A DNA stretch of 64,000 bases from Oleiphilaceae bacterium (GCA_022447365.1 JAKVBL010000004.1:396872-460871); one strand, 5' to 3'. Positions 47,450-57,979 are shown, numbered from the stretch's first letter. Notes: generated from the sequence alone by a model not told the origin. Numbers and translations: made by a program.

Positions 47450-48742
47450 TTAGCTCTGTTGCTTTTCACGAGCAATGGCACGGTATGCGATGTCGTCGCG
47501 ATAAAACATGCCTTCCCAACTGATCGTCTTAGCAAGTGCGTAAGCATTGCTTGCCGCTTCTGAAACACTATCTCCGAGTGCTGTTGCGCATAGAACGCGA
47601 CCGCCCGAGGTCACAACTTCACCGTCTTTTAAGCTGGTACCTGCGTGAAAGACTTTCTCTTTTTTGCTCGAAGACAGGGTTAACCCAGATAATGCGATTC
47701 CTTTATCGTATGCAGCTGGATATCCTCCTGCGGCGAGCACTACGCCTACAGCGGGCTTATCATGCCAACGAGGCGTTTGATCCGCTAGCGTTCCGTTAAT
47801 AGCTGCGCTACACAGTGGTGCCAACTCAGACGCTAATCTCATCATGATCGGTTGTGTTTCGGGATCGCCAAAACGGCAATTGAATTCAATCACTTTTGGT
47901 TGACCATCAGGCGATATCATCAGGCCTGCATAAAGAAAACCGCGGTAACGATTCCCTTCTTCAGCCATGCCTTTTAAGGTTGGATTGATGACCTGATCCA
48001 TAATACGCGCGTGAACTTCCGGAGTAACAACCGGAGCAGGGGAGTAAGCTCCCATTCCACCAGTATTAGGGCCTGTATCTCCGTTTCCAACACGTTTATG
48101 GTCTTGGCTTGTCGCCATCGCTATGCAGTCTTCACCATCCGCGATCACGATAAAGCTGGCTTCTTCGCCTTCTAAAAATTCTTCAATGACAACGCGACAG
48201 CCGGCTTCTCCAAATGCATTCCCTGAGAGCATGTCCTTCACTGCTGCTTCGGCTTCTTCAAGTGTCATGGCAACAATCACGCCTTTGCCTGCTGCTAGTC
48301 CGTCTGCTTTTACGACAATAGGTGCACCTTGTTCTTGTAAGTATGCGAGAGCAGGTTCTACTTCAGTAAAATTTTGATATGAGGCTGTTGGAATATTCTG
48401 GCGTGCTAAAAAGTCTTTCGTGAATGCTTTAGAACCCTCGAGTTGTGCTGCGGCTTGACTTGGGCCAAAGCAAGCGAGCCCTAAGTTTTCAAAATGATCA
48501 ACGACACCCTCTACAAGTGGTGCTTCAGGGCCAATTACCGTGAGCTCGACTTTATTGGCGATAGCAAAGTCAGAGAGTTCCTTGAATGCTAGAACGTCAA
48601 TGTTCACATTTTGGAGTTTTGTATCGTTCGCGGTACCAGCATTGCCGGGTGCTACGAAAACAGTTTGAACAGATGGGTCTTGGGCGATTTTCCAAGCGAG
48701 GGCATGTTCACGCCCACCGCTACCTACAACTAAAACATTCAT
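47450..48742 (-). CDS. purD: Phosphoribosylamine-glycine ligase
   Basis: PurD (GARS) joins glycine and phosphoribosylamine in purine synthesis. It has an ATP-grasp fold: N-terminal GGREHALAWKIAQDPSV with the NGxGGREHA-type loop, PIVVKADGLAAGKGVIVA, a central GGMGAYSPAPVVTPEV and VIEFNCRFGDPETQ. At 430 residues it is full length. It ends the leftward purH-thioesterase-purD group, with 88 bases to the thioesterase gene upstream. Confidence 0.97.
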   Translation of the reverse strand: MNVLVVGSGGREHALAWKIAQDPSVQTVFVAPGNAGTANDTKLQNVNIDVLAFKELSDFAIANKVELTVIGPEAPLVEGVVDHFENLGLACFGPSQAAAQLEGSKAFTKDFLARQNIPTASYQNFTEVEPALAYLQEQGAPIVVKADGLAAGKGVIVAMTLEEAEAAVKDMLSGNAFGEAGCRVVIEEFLEGEEASFIVIADGEDCIAMATSQDHKRVGNGDTGPNTGGMGAYSPAPVVTPEVHARIMDQVINPTLKGMAEEGNRYRGFLYAGLMISPDGQPKVIEFNCRFGDPETQPIMMRLASELAPLCSAAINGTLADQTPRWHDKPAVGVVLAAGGYPAAYDKGIALSGLTLSSSKKEKVFHAGTSLKDGEVVTSGGRVLCATALGDSVSEAASNAYALAKTISWEGMFYRDDIAYRAIAREKQQS

Positions 48743-48830
48743 GACTTCAGGCCTGTGGCATTGTTTCGAGGGGCGAAAGAATAGCGGAGTTGCAGGGCTG
48801 AATCAAAACGTGACCGTTTGTTCAAGAAAG

Positions 48831-49241
48831 CTAGAAGACTTGTGCTAATTGCTCAAGCTTTTCGCGCGCTTTGCCTTCGATCTTACAGGACTTAAGGGTT
48901 TGTTTGTCCATCAGTACAAAGGTATGTTCTGCGTCGACAACGTGTGTGTTGCCGCCATCGAGAAAGATAGATTGTTGTACTTTACAACTTGTTGTTCCGA
49001 TGCGCATAACTTTCGTTTGAACTTCTAGTGCGTCGCCTAGAGAGCAAGGTCTACGATAATTGACTTCGGAGTTAACGAGGGTGAGTGCTAGATCGAGCTC
49101 AGAGAAGAACTCTACTGCATTGTAGTTTTCAAAAAGACGCCAGCGGGCTTCTTCCATGAAAGTGTTGTATGCACCAATGTTGGTATGACCATATTGGTCT
49201 AAATGGTAGCCTCTAACTTTGAAGCGTGAATATTCTGACAC
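48831..49241 (-). CDS. Hotdog-fold acyl-CoA thioesterase family protein
   Basis: This 136-residue protein is of the 4HBT/YbgC-like thioesterase group. The active-site region reads RGYHLDQYGHTNIGAYNTF followed by MEEARW, where the Asp and GH(T/V)N signature are typical. VNYRRPCSLGD and MRIGTTSCKVQQSIF follow the usual order. Substrate is unknown. It lies between purD and purH, 83 bases after purH, in the same direction, so it may be carried on the purH transcript without sharing its function. Confidence 0.85.
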   Translation of the reverse strand: MSEYSRFKVRGYHLDQYGHTNIGAYNTFMEEARWRLFENYNAVEFFSELDLALTLVNSEVNYRRPCSLGDALEVQTKVMRIGTTSCKVQQSIFLDGGNTHVVDAEHTFVLMDKQTLKSCKIEGKAREKLEQLAQVF

Positions 49242-49324
49242 GGGATCACTCTAATAAAATGCTAATTTTCTGAATTATAGCGAATAAAATTAGTAACAGA
49301 GCACCCGTGCCAGATATTTTCTTG

Positions 49325-50902
49325 TTAGTGTCTAAAGTGTCTCATGCCGGTGAAGATCATCGCCATGTCATGCTCGTCAGCTGCTTGAATTACTTCTTCA
49401 TCACGCATTGAGCCGCCAGGTTGTATGACGCATGCAACACCAGCTTCCGCTGCATTATCAATGCCGTCTCTGAATGGGAAGAATGCATCTGACGCCATTA
49501 CAGATCCTGCAACTTGTAAACCAGCATGTTCTGCCTTAATTGCGGCAATACGAGCAGAGTTAACGCGGCTCATTTGGCCTGCACCAACACCGATGGTTTG
49601 AAGTCCTTTGCCGTAAACGATGGCATTTGATTTAACCATCTTGGCTACCTTCCACGTAAACAGAGCATCGCGGAGTTCTTCTTCGCTTGGCTGACGACGA
49701 GACACAATTTTAACTTGCGCTAAGTCGATCATGCCTAAATCACGTTCTTGAACCAAAATGCCGCCATTGACGCGCTTATAATCCATTGCTGGTGCAGAGG
49801 TGTTGAGTTCTCCACATACGAGTAAACGAAGATTTTTCTTGGCGCTGATTACTGCAACCGCTTCGTCTGATGCGCTAGGAGCGATGATCACTTCGACAAA
49901 TTGACGATCAACAATTGCTTGCGCAGTTTGTGCGTCCAAAGCGCGGTTGAAAGCGATGATGCCACCAAACGCTGACTCTGGGTCTGTCGCATAGGCATTT
50001 TCATATGCTTGAAGAATATTGTCTGCCTCTGACACGCCACAAGGGTTGGCATGTTTGACAATGACGCATGCTGGATTTTTGAATAGGCGCACTGTTTCTA
50101 GGGCTGCATCTGTATCGGCAATGTTATTGAATGATAACTCTTTGCCTTGCACTTGCTTGGCATTAGAAATACAGGCTTCTTGTATATTGCTTTCAACGTA
50201 GAATGCACTTGCTTGATGCGGGTTTTCGCCGTAGCGCATATCTTGTGCTTTGTTGAAATTTAAATTGATTGTACGTGGAAGTTTTGTGGTTCCGCCTGAG
50301 ACAAGTTGACCGAAATGGTTTGCGATCGCACTGTCGTAGGAAGCGGTATGCTCGTATGCTTTGATCGCTAGATCAAATCGCGTATCAAACAATGTGCAGC
50401 CGTCGTTTTCACGCATTTCTTCAATAATGGGAGAGTAGTCGTTAGCATTCACGACAATATTGACGAATGCATGGTTTTTCGCTGCTGCACGAACCATTGT
50501 TGGTCCGCCAATATCGATATTTTCAACTGCATCATCCATTGAGCAATCTGGTTTCGCGATGGTTTCAGCGAATGGGTAAAGGTTTACGACAACCATATCG
50601 ATTGCAGCGATATCATGTGCCTGCATGACTTCATCATCTTGTCCGCGACGACCAAGTATTCCACCATGAACTTTAGGGTGGAGAGTTTTTACGCGACCAT
50701 CCATCATTTCAGGAAAGCCTGTATAGTCTGAAACCTCTGTGACAGGAATGTTTTCGCTTTGAAGTAATTTAAAGGTACCGCCGGTCGACAGCAGTTCAAC
50801 ACCAAGGTCTTTTAGGTTCTTTGCGAATTCAACAATGCCTGTTTTATCCGAGACACTTATTAGTGCGCGCTTTACAGCAACAGGGCGAGCGTTTGTTGTC
50901 AT
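49325..50902 (-). CDS. purH: Bifunctional IMP cyclohydrolase / AICAR formyltransferase
   Basis: PurH catalyses the last two steps of IMP synthesis. The N-terminal MGS-like cyclohydrolase domain ([19 protein letters not shown]) and the C-terminal AICAR transformylase ([31 protein letters not shown]) are both intact. ATG 50902 is chosen over an in-frame GTG at 50914 because GGAAG lies six bases upstream; this gives 525 residues. A strong terminator-like hairpin ends only about 34 bases before this start, so the promoter must lie very close or transcription reads through from fis. Confidence 0.95.
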   Translation of the reverse strand: MTTNARPVAVKRALISVSDKTGIVEFAKNLKDLGVELLSTGGTFKLLQSENIPVTEVSDYTGFPEMMDGRVKTLHPKVHGGILGRRGQDDEVMQAHDIAAIDMVVVNLYPFAETIAKPDCSMDDAVENIDIGGPTMVRAAAKNHAFVNIVVNANDYSPIIEEMRENDGCTLFDTRFDLAIKAYEHTASYDSAIANHFGQLVSGGTTKLPRTINLNFNKAQDMRYGENPHQASAFYVESNIQEACISNAKQVQGKELSFNNIADTDAALETVRLFKNPACVIVKHANPCGVSEADNILQAYENAYATDPESAFGGIIAFNRALDAQTAQAIVDRQFVEVIIAPSASDEAVAVISAKKNLRLLVCGELNTSAPAMDYKRVNGGILVQERDLGMIDLAQVKIVSRRQPSEEELRDALFTWKVAKMVKSNAIVYGKGLQTIGVGAGQMSRVNSARIAAIKAEHAGLQVAGSVMASDAFFPFRDGIDNAAEAGVACVIQPGGSMRDEEVIQAADEHDMAMIFTGMRHFRH

Positions 50903-50935
50903 AGTTACTTCCACTTTTTACTTGTCTTTAAAACG

Positions 50936-50961
50936 AAAAAGGGCGAGAAAATCCCGCCCTT
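50936..50961 (-). terminator. Terminator after fis, just before purH
   Basis: On the reverse strand AAGGGCG (50961-50955) pairs with CGCCCTT (50945-50939) around a 9-base loop, followed by T residues. It lies 14 bases past the fis stop and about 34 bases before the purH ATG. Confidence 0.8.
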
Positions 50962-50974
50962 GTTTTGATGCTGT

Positions 50975-51271
50975 TTACAGTAGACCGTACTGCTTGAGTT
51001 TTTTGCGCAGAGTGCCTCGGTTGAGACCCAGAAGCACAGAGGCTTTGGTTTGGTTGTTGCGCGTATATTTCAATACTTGCTCTAGAAGAGGAGCTTCTAC
51101 TTCTGAAAGTACGAGTTGGTAGACGTCTGTAACAGGCGCGCCGTCTAGTTGAGCAAAATAGTTGCTCAGCGCTTTTTCTACCTCATCACGTAATGTTGTG
51201 CCGCCATCAAGCAATGGGGCGTTTTGTGATGGTTGGATGTCTTGGTTGTCGGCTAGCATCTCAGAACTCAT
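50975..51271 (-). CDS. fis: DNA-binding protein Fis
   Basis: Fis is a small nucleoid protein that bends DNA and activates stable RNA promoters. It has 98 residues, as in other gammaproteobacteria. The C-terminal helix-turn-helix is [20 protein letters not shown], preceded by the dimerisation helices. The start codon overlaps the dusB stop by four bases (ATGA at 51271-51268), the classic dusB-fis operon arrangement. In E. coli the expression is growth-phase dependent from the dusB promoter; here this is inference. Confidence 0.96.
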   Translation of the reverse strand: MSSEMLADNQDIQPSQNAPLLDGGTTLRDEVEKALSNYFAQLDGAPVTDVYQLVLSEVEAPLLEQVLKYTRNNQTKASVLLGLNRGTLRKKLKQYGLL

Positions 51272-52293
51272 GCAGCTTCATCTCCTTGGTTGTTCGATCG
51301 CTTAAAATACTCGCTTATCGCGTTAAGTTGATCTTGTGTTGATTCAATAGTGTTAAAAGTCTTTCTGAACGCTTTACCATCTATCCGAGTTTGCAAATAC
51401 CAAGCGACATGTTTTCGGGCAATTCGCACGCCCATAATGTCGCCATAAAAACAATGCAATGCACTTACATGGCGCAACATAATATCCTGTTGCTCCAAAA
51501 GCTCTCGCTGCGGAAGATGCTTCCCTGTTTTTAAAAAGTGCTCTATTTCCTCAAATATCCAAGGTTTTCCTTGAGCGGCTCGTCCTATTAAAAGTCCGTC
51601 TGCGCCGGTGTAGTCGAGAACAGCTTTCGCTTTCTCTGGAGAAGTAATATCCCCATTAGCAAACACCGGAATTGCTAGGTTTTCTTTCACTTGTTTTATG
51701 GTGTCGTACTCAGCTTCTCCGCGATATGCGCAAGCTCTAGTTCGGCCATGTATTGCCAACGCTTGAATGCCCGCCTCTTGCGCTATTTTAGCGATTGTTA
51801 GGGCATTCTTATTTCCTGTATCCCAGCCTGTTCTGATTTTCAGAGTGACTGGGATATCGACCGAATCCACTACGCTATGAAGAATCTCTTTAACAAGTGC
51901 TTCATCTTTCATTAACGCTGACCCAGCTGCTTTATTACACACTTTCTTTGCAGGGCATCCCATATTGATATCAATAATTTGGGCACCTTGCTCCGCATTG
52001 AGTCGTGCGGATTCGGCAAGCATCTGAGCGTCGCCGCCGGCGATTTGAACAGAAATTGGCGCTTGTTCACCCTCATGATCAAGGCGATGTTTGGATTTGC
52101 GTGTTTTCCAAAAGCTAGGATCTGCGATGACCATCTCGGAGACAGCAAGTCCCGCACCATATTGGCGACACAATTGACGAAAAGGTCTATCGGTGACACC
52201 GGCCATCGGTGCTAGCACTAAATTATTTGCTAATGTGTAAGGGCCGATTTTAACCAAAACGTTTGCCGATGTGTCGCTCAAAAAAGGACGCAA
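51268..52293 (-). CDS. dusB: tRNA-dihydrouridine synthase B
   Basis: This FMN-dependent enzyme reduces uridine in tRNA D-loops. It has the flavin barrel with [31 protein letters not shown] with the catalytic Cys in KKVCN, and [14 protein letters not shown]. The only start able to give a full protein is TTG at 52293 (a GAAGAG site is upstream) or another TTG at 52257, which would yield MVKIGPYTL as in other DusB proteins. No ATG is suitable. It is coupled to fis and is the promoter-proximal gene. Confidence 0.94.
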   Translation of the reverse strand: MRPFLSDTSANVLVKIGPYTLANNLVLAPMAGVTDRPFRQLCRQYGAGLAVSEMVIADPSFWKTRKSKHRLDHEGEQAPISVQIAGGDAQMLAESARLNAEQGAQIIDINMGCPAKKVCNKAAGSALMKDEALVKEILHSVVDSVDIPVTLKIRTGWDTGNKNALTIAKIAQEAGIQALAIHGRTRACAYRGEAEYDTIKQVKENLAIPVFANGDITSPEKAKAVLDYTGADGLLIGRAAQGKPWIFEEIEHFLKTGKHLPQRELLEQQDIMLRHVSALHCFYGDIMGVRIARKHVAWYLQTRIDGKAFRKTFNTIESTQDQLNAISEYFKRSNNQGDEAA

Positions 52294-52375
52294 ATCATAC
52301 TCTTCTGTTGCGTCCGATTAAAGACTGTGCAAGCGCTTTTTTTTGGTTATATTTTGTGCGGAGTGGTTGACATTT

Positions 52376-52410
52376 GAGCGGCTAAACGTTCTAAAAATGT
52401 TTAACCGCTC
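52376..52410. other. Long hairpin at the end of the DUF3426 gene
   Basis: GAGCGG-C-TAAAC-GTT (52376-52390) pairs with AAT-GTTTA-A-CCGCTC (52396-52410), fourteen of fifteen positions including one G-T. The TAA stop of the DUF3426 gene (52403-52401) lies in the stem. No U-tract follows on either strand. It could be a transcript-end or a DNA-binding site before dusB. Confidence 0.6.
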
Positions 52411-53489
52411 GTCTTCTTGGCAGGGAAGAAACGAATTTTATAGTTCACTGCTTGTTTACCAGGATCTTCTACCTCAAGCGAGATGTGCATGGCTTTCTCT
52501 CTTTGCATAGACTGCTGAGCAAGAGTGTCATCATTAAGATATGTTTTCGCTTCTACAATTTGTTGTGCAATAGTTTTGCCGTTGATGTCCGAAAAGTACA
52601 TAGCAAGGCGCGGAAACTCTTGGTCAAAGTCTGCGGTGTTAGTAAGCACGACATCAATGATTAAAGTGTTTGCCTTGAGAGGGTGGCTTCTAACGACCAA
52701 ATTGCTACTTTTTATGGCTTCAAGATCAACAAGCTCAGGCAGTTTGCAGCCTAGTTTTTCACATGCCAATTGAAAGCCTTTTTTTGCTAGAGGATATTGC
52801 GCCAGACGTTCATAGTGAAACCACGCGATCTGTGCAGCGAGAACGGCCGTCAAGGCGAGACACGCTAGTGTAATGACGCTTTTTCTTAACCAGCTTCCTC
52901 TGTGAACGGTTTGTTCTTCCTCGTAATAGAAGTCTATGCGTTGAGGTGCATCGTCGGCAGATGGTTTTATTAGCTCATCATTAGTGTGGGATGTTTTTTG
53001 AGGCTCTAGATCTAAGCTGGGTTCTTGCTTAAGAGGCTTCGTTGGCGTGTCGTCTTTTAATATCTGGGCTGTCCATTCTTCGTCTTTGCTATCAGCCACT
53101 TCTGAGTGGTGTGCAGCTTCAGATGAGAATGCGTGTGCGCCTGAGCTATCAATTTCTTTTAAAGAATCGCTAAGCTGAGAATCATCGAATAAAGACTGTT
53201 TCTTTGCGCTCTCTTTCTCGTCATCAGAATCTTCAAAGATAAGCTCTTCGTCATCGGTCTCGTGAGTATGTGATTCGTGTTCTGTGCTTGGTGTTGGAAT
53301 TTCGCTTGGTGTGTCATCTTGCGATTTAAGCGTTTCATTTCCGTTCTGAGGGATTAGGTAAGCGACAGCATCAAATACTTCCATGCAAGCTCCGCAGCGG
53401 ACTTTGCCAGCGGCTGCAGAGAGTTGCTTTTCGCTTACTTCGAAAGTTGCCTTACAGTGAGGGCAGCGCGTGTATTGCTCAGAACTCAT
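52401..53489 (-). CDS. Zinc-ribbon, DUF3426 membrane protein
   Basis: The start is put at ATG 53489 (362 residues); TTG 53495 would add two residues and has a better-spaced AAGGA. An MJ0042-type zinc finger is at the N-terminus (CPHCKATFEVSEKQL then CGACMEVFDA). A long acidic, low-complexity region (about 50-195) contains many Asp, Glu and Ser. One membrane helix lies at about 203-222, and the C-terminal DUF3426 domain faces the periplasm. It sits between prmA and dusB as in pseudomonads. Its role is undefined. Confidence 0.87.
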   Translation of the reverse strand: MSSEQYTRCPHCKATFEVSEKQLSAAAGKVRCGACMEVFDAVAYLIPQNGNETLKSQDDTPSEIPTPSTEHESHTHETDDEELIFEDSDDEKESAKKQSLFDDSQLSDSLKEIDSSGAHAFSSEAAHHSEVADSKDEEWTAQILKDDTPTKPLKQEPSLDLEPQKTSHTNDELIKPSADDAPQRIDFYYEEEQTVHRGSWLRKSVITLACLALTAVLAAQIAWFHYERLAQYPLAKKGFQLACEKLGCKLPELVDLEAIKSSNLVVRSHPLKANTLIIDVVLTNTADFDQEFPRLAMYFSDINGKTIAQQIVEAKTYLNDDTLAQQSMQREKAMHISLEVEDPGKQAVNYKIRFFPAKKTSG

Positions 53490-53585
53490 GCGCAAACTTA
53501 TCCTTGTACAGAAAGTAAAAAAATTCTTTATTATCTGCAGTGTAGCGCGTTTTTCTGAAGCTGTGTAATAGCTTTTATAACTATC

Positions 53586-54482
53586 TTAATCCTTCTTGGT
53601 TCCGCTCAAGCGCGACCAGTCATCCATGTAATTTACGGCCTGCATTTTAAAGTGAGTGCCATAATGTTGCGATAAATCTTCGGCTTGCTCTCTGAGGATG
53701 CCAGAAAGCGCAATGCTCGCATTTGCTTTACATAGTCCCGAAAGATGCTCTCTGAGGCTGTAAAGTGGTTGTGCAAGAATATTGGCTACTAATACGTCTG
53801 CATGAATGTCTGGACAATCATCCGGTAGGTAGCATTCTATAGCGTCAGCAGATAATTGATTTCGCTCCGCGTTATCTTTCGTCGCAATAAGTGCTTGAGG
53901 ATCGTTGTCGACAGCAATTACACGTGAAGCGCCGAGAAGTAGCGCTGCGATACCGAGAATCCCAGAGCCACACCCATAATCGATCACAGTTTTGCCTTTT
54001 AAATCTTGTGCATCTAACCATTCGAGACATAAGAATGTTGTTGGATGCGTGCCTGTTCCAAATGCTAAACCCGGGTCTAGCATCAGATTTACTGCGTCGG
54101 GCTCAGGTGGCTCGCACCAGCTAGGGCATATCCACAAACGTTTGCCACAAGATATGGGCTTAAAATTTTCTATCCATTTTCTTGTCCAGTCTTCATTTTC
54201 GAGAATGTCGACTTGTAACGACGGAAAGTCTGTATCGGGTAGATAATGATGAAACACTTCTTTAGCGATGCTTAAGGCTTGTTCCATGTCGGTGTCTTGC
54301 TCGAAAAGCGCGGTGAGAGTGGTGTCGTCCCAAACTGGCATTGTGCCGAGCTCCGGCTCGAGTATTGGTTGGTCTGCACCATCTTGCATCGTTACAGACA
54401 CAGCTCCACTCGCTAACAAACCTTCTTCTAGCGCTTCGATGCGTTGCGGGGCAATTTCACTTTTTACTTGTATCCAGTTCAT
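53586..54482 (-). CDS. prmA: Ribosomal protein L11 methyltransferase
   Basis: PrmA trimethylates L11 using SAM. A N-terminal substrate-recognition domain is followed by the class I methyltransferase fold with DPGLAFGTGTHPTT and VIDYGCGSGILGIAALLLGA. The 298 residues and the NILAQPL motif (N-containing motif IV) are normal. accC ends eight bases upstream, so accB-accC-prmA are one transcription unit. The start is ATG 54482 with no strong ribosome site. Confidence 0.96.
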   Translation of the reverse strand: MNWIQVKSEIAPQRIEALEEGLLASGAVSVTMQDGADQPILEPELGTMPVWDDTTLTALFEQDTDMEQALSIAKEVFHHYLPDTDFPSLQVDILENEDWTRKWIENFKPISCGKRLWICPSWCEPPEPDAVNLMLDPGLAFGTGTHPTTFLCLEWLDAQDLKGKTVIDYGCGSGILGIAALLLGASRVIAVDNDPQALIATKDNAERNQLSADAIECYLPDDCPDIHADVLVANILAQPLYSLREHLSGLCKANASIALSGILREQAEDLSQHYGTHFKMQAVNYMDDWSRLSGTKKD

Positions 54483-54489
54483 TTCTTGT

Positions 54490-55842
54490 TCAACCGCCCG
54501 ATCTTTGCTGAAGGAGTTTTTCTAAGTAATGAATATTAAAGTCAACATTCATAAAGCCTTCGTCGTTAGCAAGTACTCGGTGTAACGGTGCGTTTGTTTT
54601 GATGCCATCGATAACCAGTTCGTTAAGTGCGTTGCGTACGCGATTAAGTGCTGATGTTCGGTCTTCGCTATGGCAGATAACTTTAGCGATCAGAGAGTCG
54701 TAATACGGTGGAACGGAATATCCGCTGTATAGATGTGAGTCGACTCGAACACCCATGCCACCGGGCGCATGAAACATGTTTATCGTTCCAGGGCAGGGAA
54801 TAAATGTTTTCGGATCTTCTGCGTTAATACGACATTCAAAGGCATGGCCTTTAAATTTGATCTCTTCTTGGGTGTAGGTCAGCGACTTTCCTCCAGCGAT
54901 CTTCATCTGTTCTTTGACTAGATTCACGCCGGTGATCATTTCCGTTACAGGGTGTTCTACCTGTATACGGGTATTCATTTCGATGAAATAGTACTTGCCG
55001 TCTTGATATAAGAACTCAAAAGTACCTGCGCCTCTGTAGTTAATATCGATACATGCTTTAACGCAGGCATCAAACACTTCTTGGCGAGCAGTTTCGTCGA
55101 CATTTGGTGCCGGTGCTTCTTCAATGACTTTTTGGTGACGTCTCTGCAAAGAGCAGTCTCGATCGCCAAGGTGAATGGCTTTGCCTTGACCGTCCGCGAG
55201 TACTTGGACCTCCACATGGCGAGGCCTATCGAGGAATTTTTCTAAGTAAACGGTATCATCGCCAAATGCATTTTTTGCTTCTTGCTTGGTAAGGGCAATT
55301 GAATTAACTAGTTCTGATTCTTCGTAGACAACGCGCATTCCGCGTCCACCGCCACCAGAGGCTGCTTTGATCATCACCGGAAAACCGATAGATTTTGCGA
55401 TCGCTATTGTGTCTGCTGTGTTGTCACTCAGTGGGCCGTTAGAGCCTGGAACCGTTGGTACACCAGCTTGATTCATTGCTTGAATTGCTGAAACTTTATT
55501 ACCCATTAGTCGAATAACATCGGCGCTAGGGCCAATGAAGGTAAAACCACTGCGCTCAACTTGTTCAGCAAAATCAGGGTTTTCAGCAAGGAATCCATAG
55601 CCTGGGTGAATAGCATCTGCGTTAGTCACTTCCGCGGCAGCGATAATCGCTGGAATGTTCAGATAGCTTTCCGTGGGTTGATTTCCGCCAATGCAAACGG
55701 ATTCATCGGCAAGCCTAACGTGCATCAGGTCGCGATCAACTTTTGAGTGAACTGCAACGCTATGGATACCCATTTCTTTACACGCACGCAAAATCCGTAA
55801 AGCGATTTCTCCACGGTTTGCGATGAGTACTTTTTTAAGCAT
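54490..55842 (-). CDS. accC: Acetyl-CoA carboxylase biotin carboxylase subunit
   Basis: AccC carboxylates the biotin on AccB with bicarbonate and ATP, for fatty acid synthesis. A longer open frame begins at 55887, but ATG 55842 gives [20 protein letters not shown], the conserved N-terminus, and 450 residues, the usual length. The ATP-grasp features include [16 protein letters not shown], then [17 protein letters not shown], and [18 protein letters not shown]. The gap after accB is 16 bases. Confidence 0.97.
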   Translation of the reverse strand: MLKKVLIANRGEIALRILRACKEMGIHSVAVHSKVDRDLMHVRLADESVCIGGNQPTESYLNIPAIIAAAEVTNADAIHPGYGFLAENPDFAEQVERSGFTFIGPSADVIRLMGNKVSAIQAMNQAGVPTVPGSNGPLSDNTADTIAIAKSIGFPVMIKAASGGGGRGMRVVYEESELVNSIALTKQEAKNAFGDDTVYLEKFLDRPRHVEVQVLADGQGKAIHLGDRDCSLQRRHQKVIEEAPAPNVDETARQEVFDACVKACIDINYRGAGTFEFLYQDGKYYFIEMNTRIQVEHPVTEMITGVNLVKEQMKIAGGKSLTYTQEEIKFKGHAFECRINAEDPKTFIPCPGTINMFHAPGGMGVRVDSHLYSGYSVPPYYDSLIAKVICHSEDRTSALNRVRNALNELVIDGIKTNAPLHRVLANDEGFMNVDFNIHYLEKLLQQRSGG

Positions 55843-55858
55843 AAGGTGAAGTTTTCCG

Positions 55859-56311
55859 TTATGAGATGCTGAATAGCGGTTGGTCAAACTCTACCGGAGC
55901 GCCATTCTCTACTAATACTTCTGATATAGTTCCATCTCTATCGGCTTCTATTTGGTTCATCATTTTCATTGCCTCAACAATGCACAGCACATCGCCAGTT
56001 TTAACTTGCTGACCTACTTGTACAAATGGAGGCGCCTCAGGAGAAGGGCTTCTATAAAAGGTTCCTACCATTGGCGAGTTAATGCTTGGAAGAGCTGTTC
56101 GCGTCTCTTCAGGGGTGCTCGCTGGTGCCGCTGGAGCTGCAGCTACAGGAGCTGGCGCAGCAATGACTGGTGCAGGGCTTGCAACGACTGCAGGCGCATT
56201 TGGGTTGCGGCGGGTGATCTTGATGGACTCTTCGCCTTCTTTGATTTCGAGTTGCTCGACATCTGAGTCTTCAATTAACTCGATTAACTTTTTAATTTTA
56301 CGGATATCCAT
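55859..56311 (-). CDS. accB: Biotin carboxyl carrier protein of acetyl-CoA carboxylase
   Basis: The 150-residue protein has an N-terminal helical part, an Ala/Pro-rich flexible linker (about 40-70, with [17 protein letters not shown]) and the C-terminal biotinyl domain. The biotinylation motif is EAMKMMNQI, with the thumb region [19 protein letters not shown] typical of AccB. aroQ ends 24 bases upstream, and accC follows, so aroQ-accB-accC-prmA are probably co-transcribed. Confidence 0.97.
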   Translation of the reverse strand: MDIRKIKKLIELIEDSDVEQLEIKEGEESIKITRRNPNAPAVVASPAPVIAAPAPVAAAPAAPASTPEETRTALPSINSPMVGTFYRSPSPEAPPFVQVGQQVKTGDVLCIVEAMKMMNQIEADRDGTISEVLVENGAPVEFDQPLFSIS

Positions 56312-56335
56312 AAATAAACTCTCTAGAATTTTTTG

Positions 56336-56773
56336 CTATTGCGATGCGCGAATAGCGGCTTCTACTGCCGCATCGTAACCGTGCGTACCTAAGCCGCAAA
56401 TAACGGCAATCGCTTTATCTGAAAAGTAGGAATGGTGCCGAAAACTCTCACGTGCATGAACGTTTGAGATATGTACTTCATAAAACGGTAAGTCGCTTGC
56501 TAACAGAGCATCACGTAGAGCAACGCTTGTATGTGTAAAGGCACCAGGATTGATCACAATGGCAATTACGTCTGAATTTCTGGCTGCATGGATGCGATCA
56601 ATTAGTTCGTGTTCTGCATTGCTTTGGAAGTGCTCAATCGTTGCTTGATGTTGTTCTGCAATAGCGTTTGTTCTGGAAACAATATCTTCTAGTGTTTCTG
56701 AACCATATATTTCAGGTTCTCGCTTCCCTAGGAGATTTAAATTTGGGCCATTTAGAATAAGAATTGTTGGCAT
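56336..56773 (-). CDS. aroQ: 3-dehydroquinate dehydratase, type II
   Basis: This dodecameric enzyme dehydrates 3-dehydroquinate to 3-dehydroshikimate. ATG 56773 gives [20 protein letters not shown], the normal start (145 residues). An in-frame GTG at 56782 is less likely. The active-site loop with Arg and Tyr ([11 protein letters not shown]), the [20 protein letters not shown] segment ([17 protein letters not shown]) and [18 protein letters not shown] are clear. The C-terminal region contains the catalytic-site His in [17 protein letters not shown]. Confidence 0.96.
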   Translation of the reverse strand: MPTILILNGPNLNLLGKREPEIYGSETLEDIVSRTNAIAEQHQATIEHFQSNAEHELIDRIHAARNSDVIAIVINPGAFTHTSVALRDALLASDLPFYEVHISNVHARESFRHHSYFSDKAIAVICGLGTHGYDAAVEAAIRASQ

Positions 56774-56893
56774 GAAAAGCACTCTTTTTTAAGCAAAGCT
56801 AATGATGCGCCAATTCTAGTGCTCGCTGTGCAACTTCGCAAACTATTCCTGCAAGATAGCAGCGAATTTAGCAAATTTACGAGCTAGTTTTGC

Positions 56894-57979
56894 TTATTTT
56901 GCGTGAGATTGCTTATCAGATAGTTGCTGTTTTATAGCATTTACTAACTTAGATTGATCAGTTGGTTTGGTGAGAAATGGAGTGGTGCTTAACTCTTGAG
57001 AGTTTAGGTGTACGTTCGGGTCTTCCTCTGCGGAAAGGAAAATAATAGGGATGTTGCGCCATTGAATGTGCTGGCGTACTAATCTCGCAAGCTCAACCCC
57101 TGTGCACTTGGGGAGAATAACATCTAGTAAAAGCAAGTCTGGTTGATTCGTTTCGATAGCATCGAGTAAAAGTTCGGGCTGGCTAATCGCTGTACACATA
57201 AAGCCAGCATTTCCTAGCACATTTTCAAGATGCTTTAATTGAGATGGAGAATCATCAAGCGCCAGAATTCTTGTTTTGGGGTCAATGTCGATATGAAAAG
57301 CAGCATTAAGAGCTTCTTTTAGTGACTTGGACGTTAAGTTTTCATCGATGAAAAAATGGCCGCCAGCTCTAATTGCATTTAGCTTTGTTTCAAATGACAT
57401 CTTGTTATCAGATAAGAAGATTACTTTGCTATGCGGATTGGCTTGCAATATTTTCTTGGCGAGACTGACGCCTTTGCCTTTTCCTTTAAAATCGACATCG
57501 ATAATTGTGCAGGTTCCAGCATTCACATTTTCCATCGAAAATGAATGTATCGGTATATCGCCTAATGTGGCGCTTTGTAGCGCCTCGCTTTTGCTTGAGC
57601 TAACCGCAAGTAACACTTGCTTGATTTGACTAGTGTTTGGTTCGAGTAGTAATTCGACTTCTATTTTTAGCTGTTCTTCTATCAAGCTAATTGCTTCTTT
57701 CATGCCCTCTTGTGCTTTGTGTGATGGGCATTCTTCAATTTGACCGAGCTTCAATAAAGAGCTGATTTTCTGTGCTTGTTCAGAGAAAGGTTTGTGGGGT
57801 AGCTTGTTCGATAACTTGCTGAGTTTTTCTGATGTATCCAGCAATGTGCGATTTTTGCTTGTATTGCGCCATTCATTCTTCGAACACTGTTCATATAGTT
57901 CAACCGCCGCCTCTGCGTGCGAGCTGACTCTTCGCGCGATATAGCTACTCAACTGCTCGCGAAGTGCGGGTTCTGCCAT
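56894..57979 (-). CDS. Response regulator with two receiver-like domains
   Basis: The last 120 residues are an intact receiver: ILALDDSPSQLKHLEN (acidic pair), LLLLDVILPKCTGVELARLV (phospho-Asp), FLSAEED and LTKP (Thr/Ser and Lys). A preceding segment, about 122-235, resembles a receiver (TIIDVDFKGKGKG, VIFLSDNK) but its N-terminal acidic pair is missing (LLAVSSSK), so it may be a pseudo-receiver. The first 115 residues are helical and could be a dimerisation or HPt-like region; I do not recognise a family. It has no DNA-binding or enzyme domain and diverges from the LapD-like gene. Confidence 0.8.
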   Translation of the reverse strand: MAEPALREQLSSYIARRVSSHAEAAVELYEQCSKNEWRNTSKNRTLLDTSEKLSKLSNKLPHKPFSEQAQKISSLLKLGQIEECPSHKAQEGMKEAISLIEEQLKIEVELLLEPNTSQIKQVLLAVSSSKSEALQSATLGDIPIHSFSMENVNAGTCTIIDVDFKGKGKGVSLAKKILQANPHSKVIFLSDNKMSFETKLNAIRAGGHFFIDENLTSKSLKEALNAAFHIDIDPKTRILALDDSPSQLKHLENVLGNAGFMCTAISQPELLLDAIETNQPDLLLLDVILPKCTGVELARLVRQHIQWRNIPIIFLSAEEDPNVHLNSQELSTTPFLTKPTDQSKLVNAIKQQLSDKQSHAK

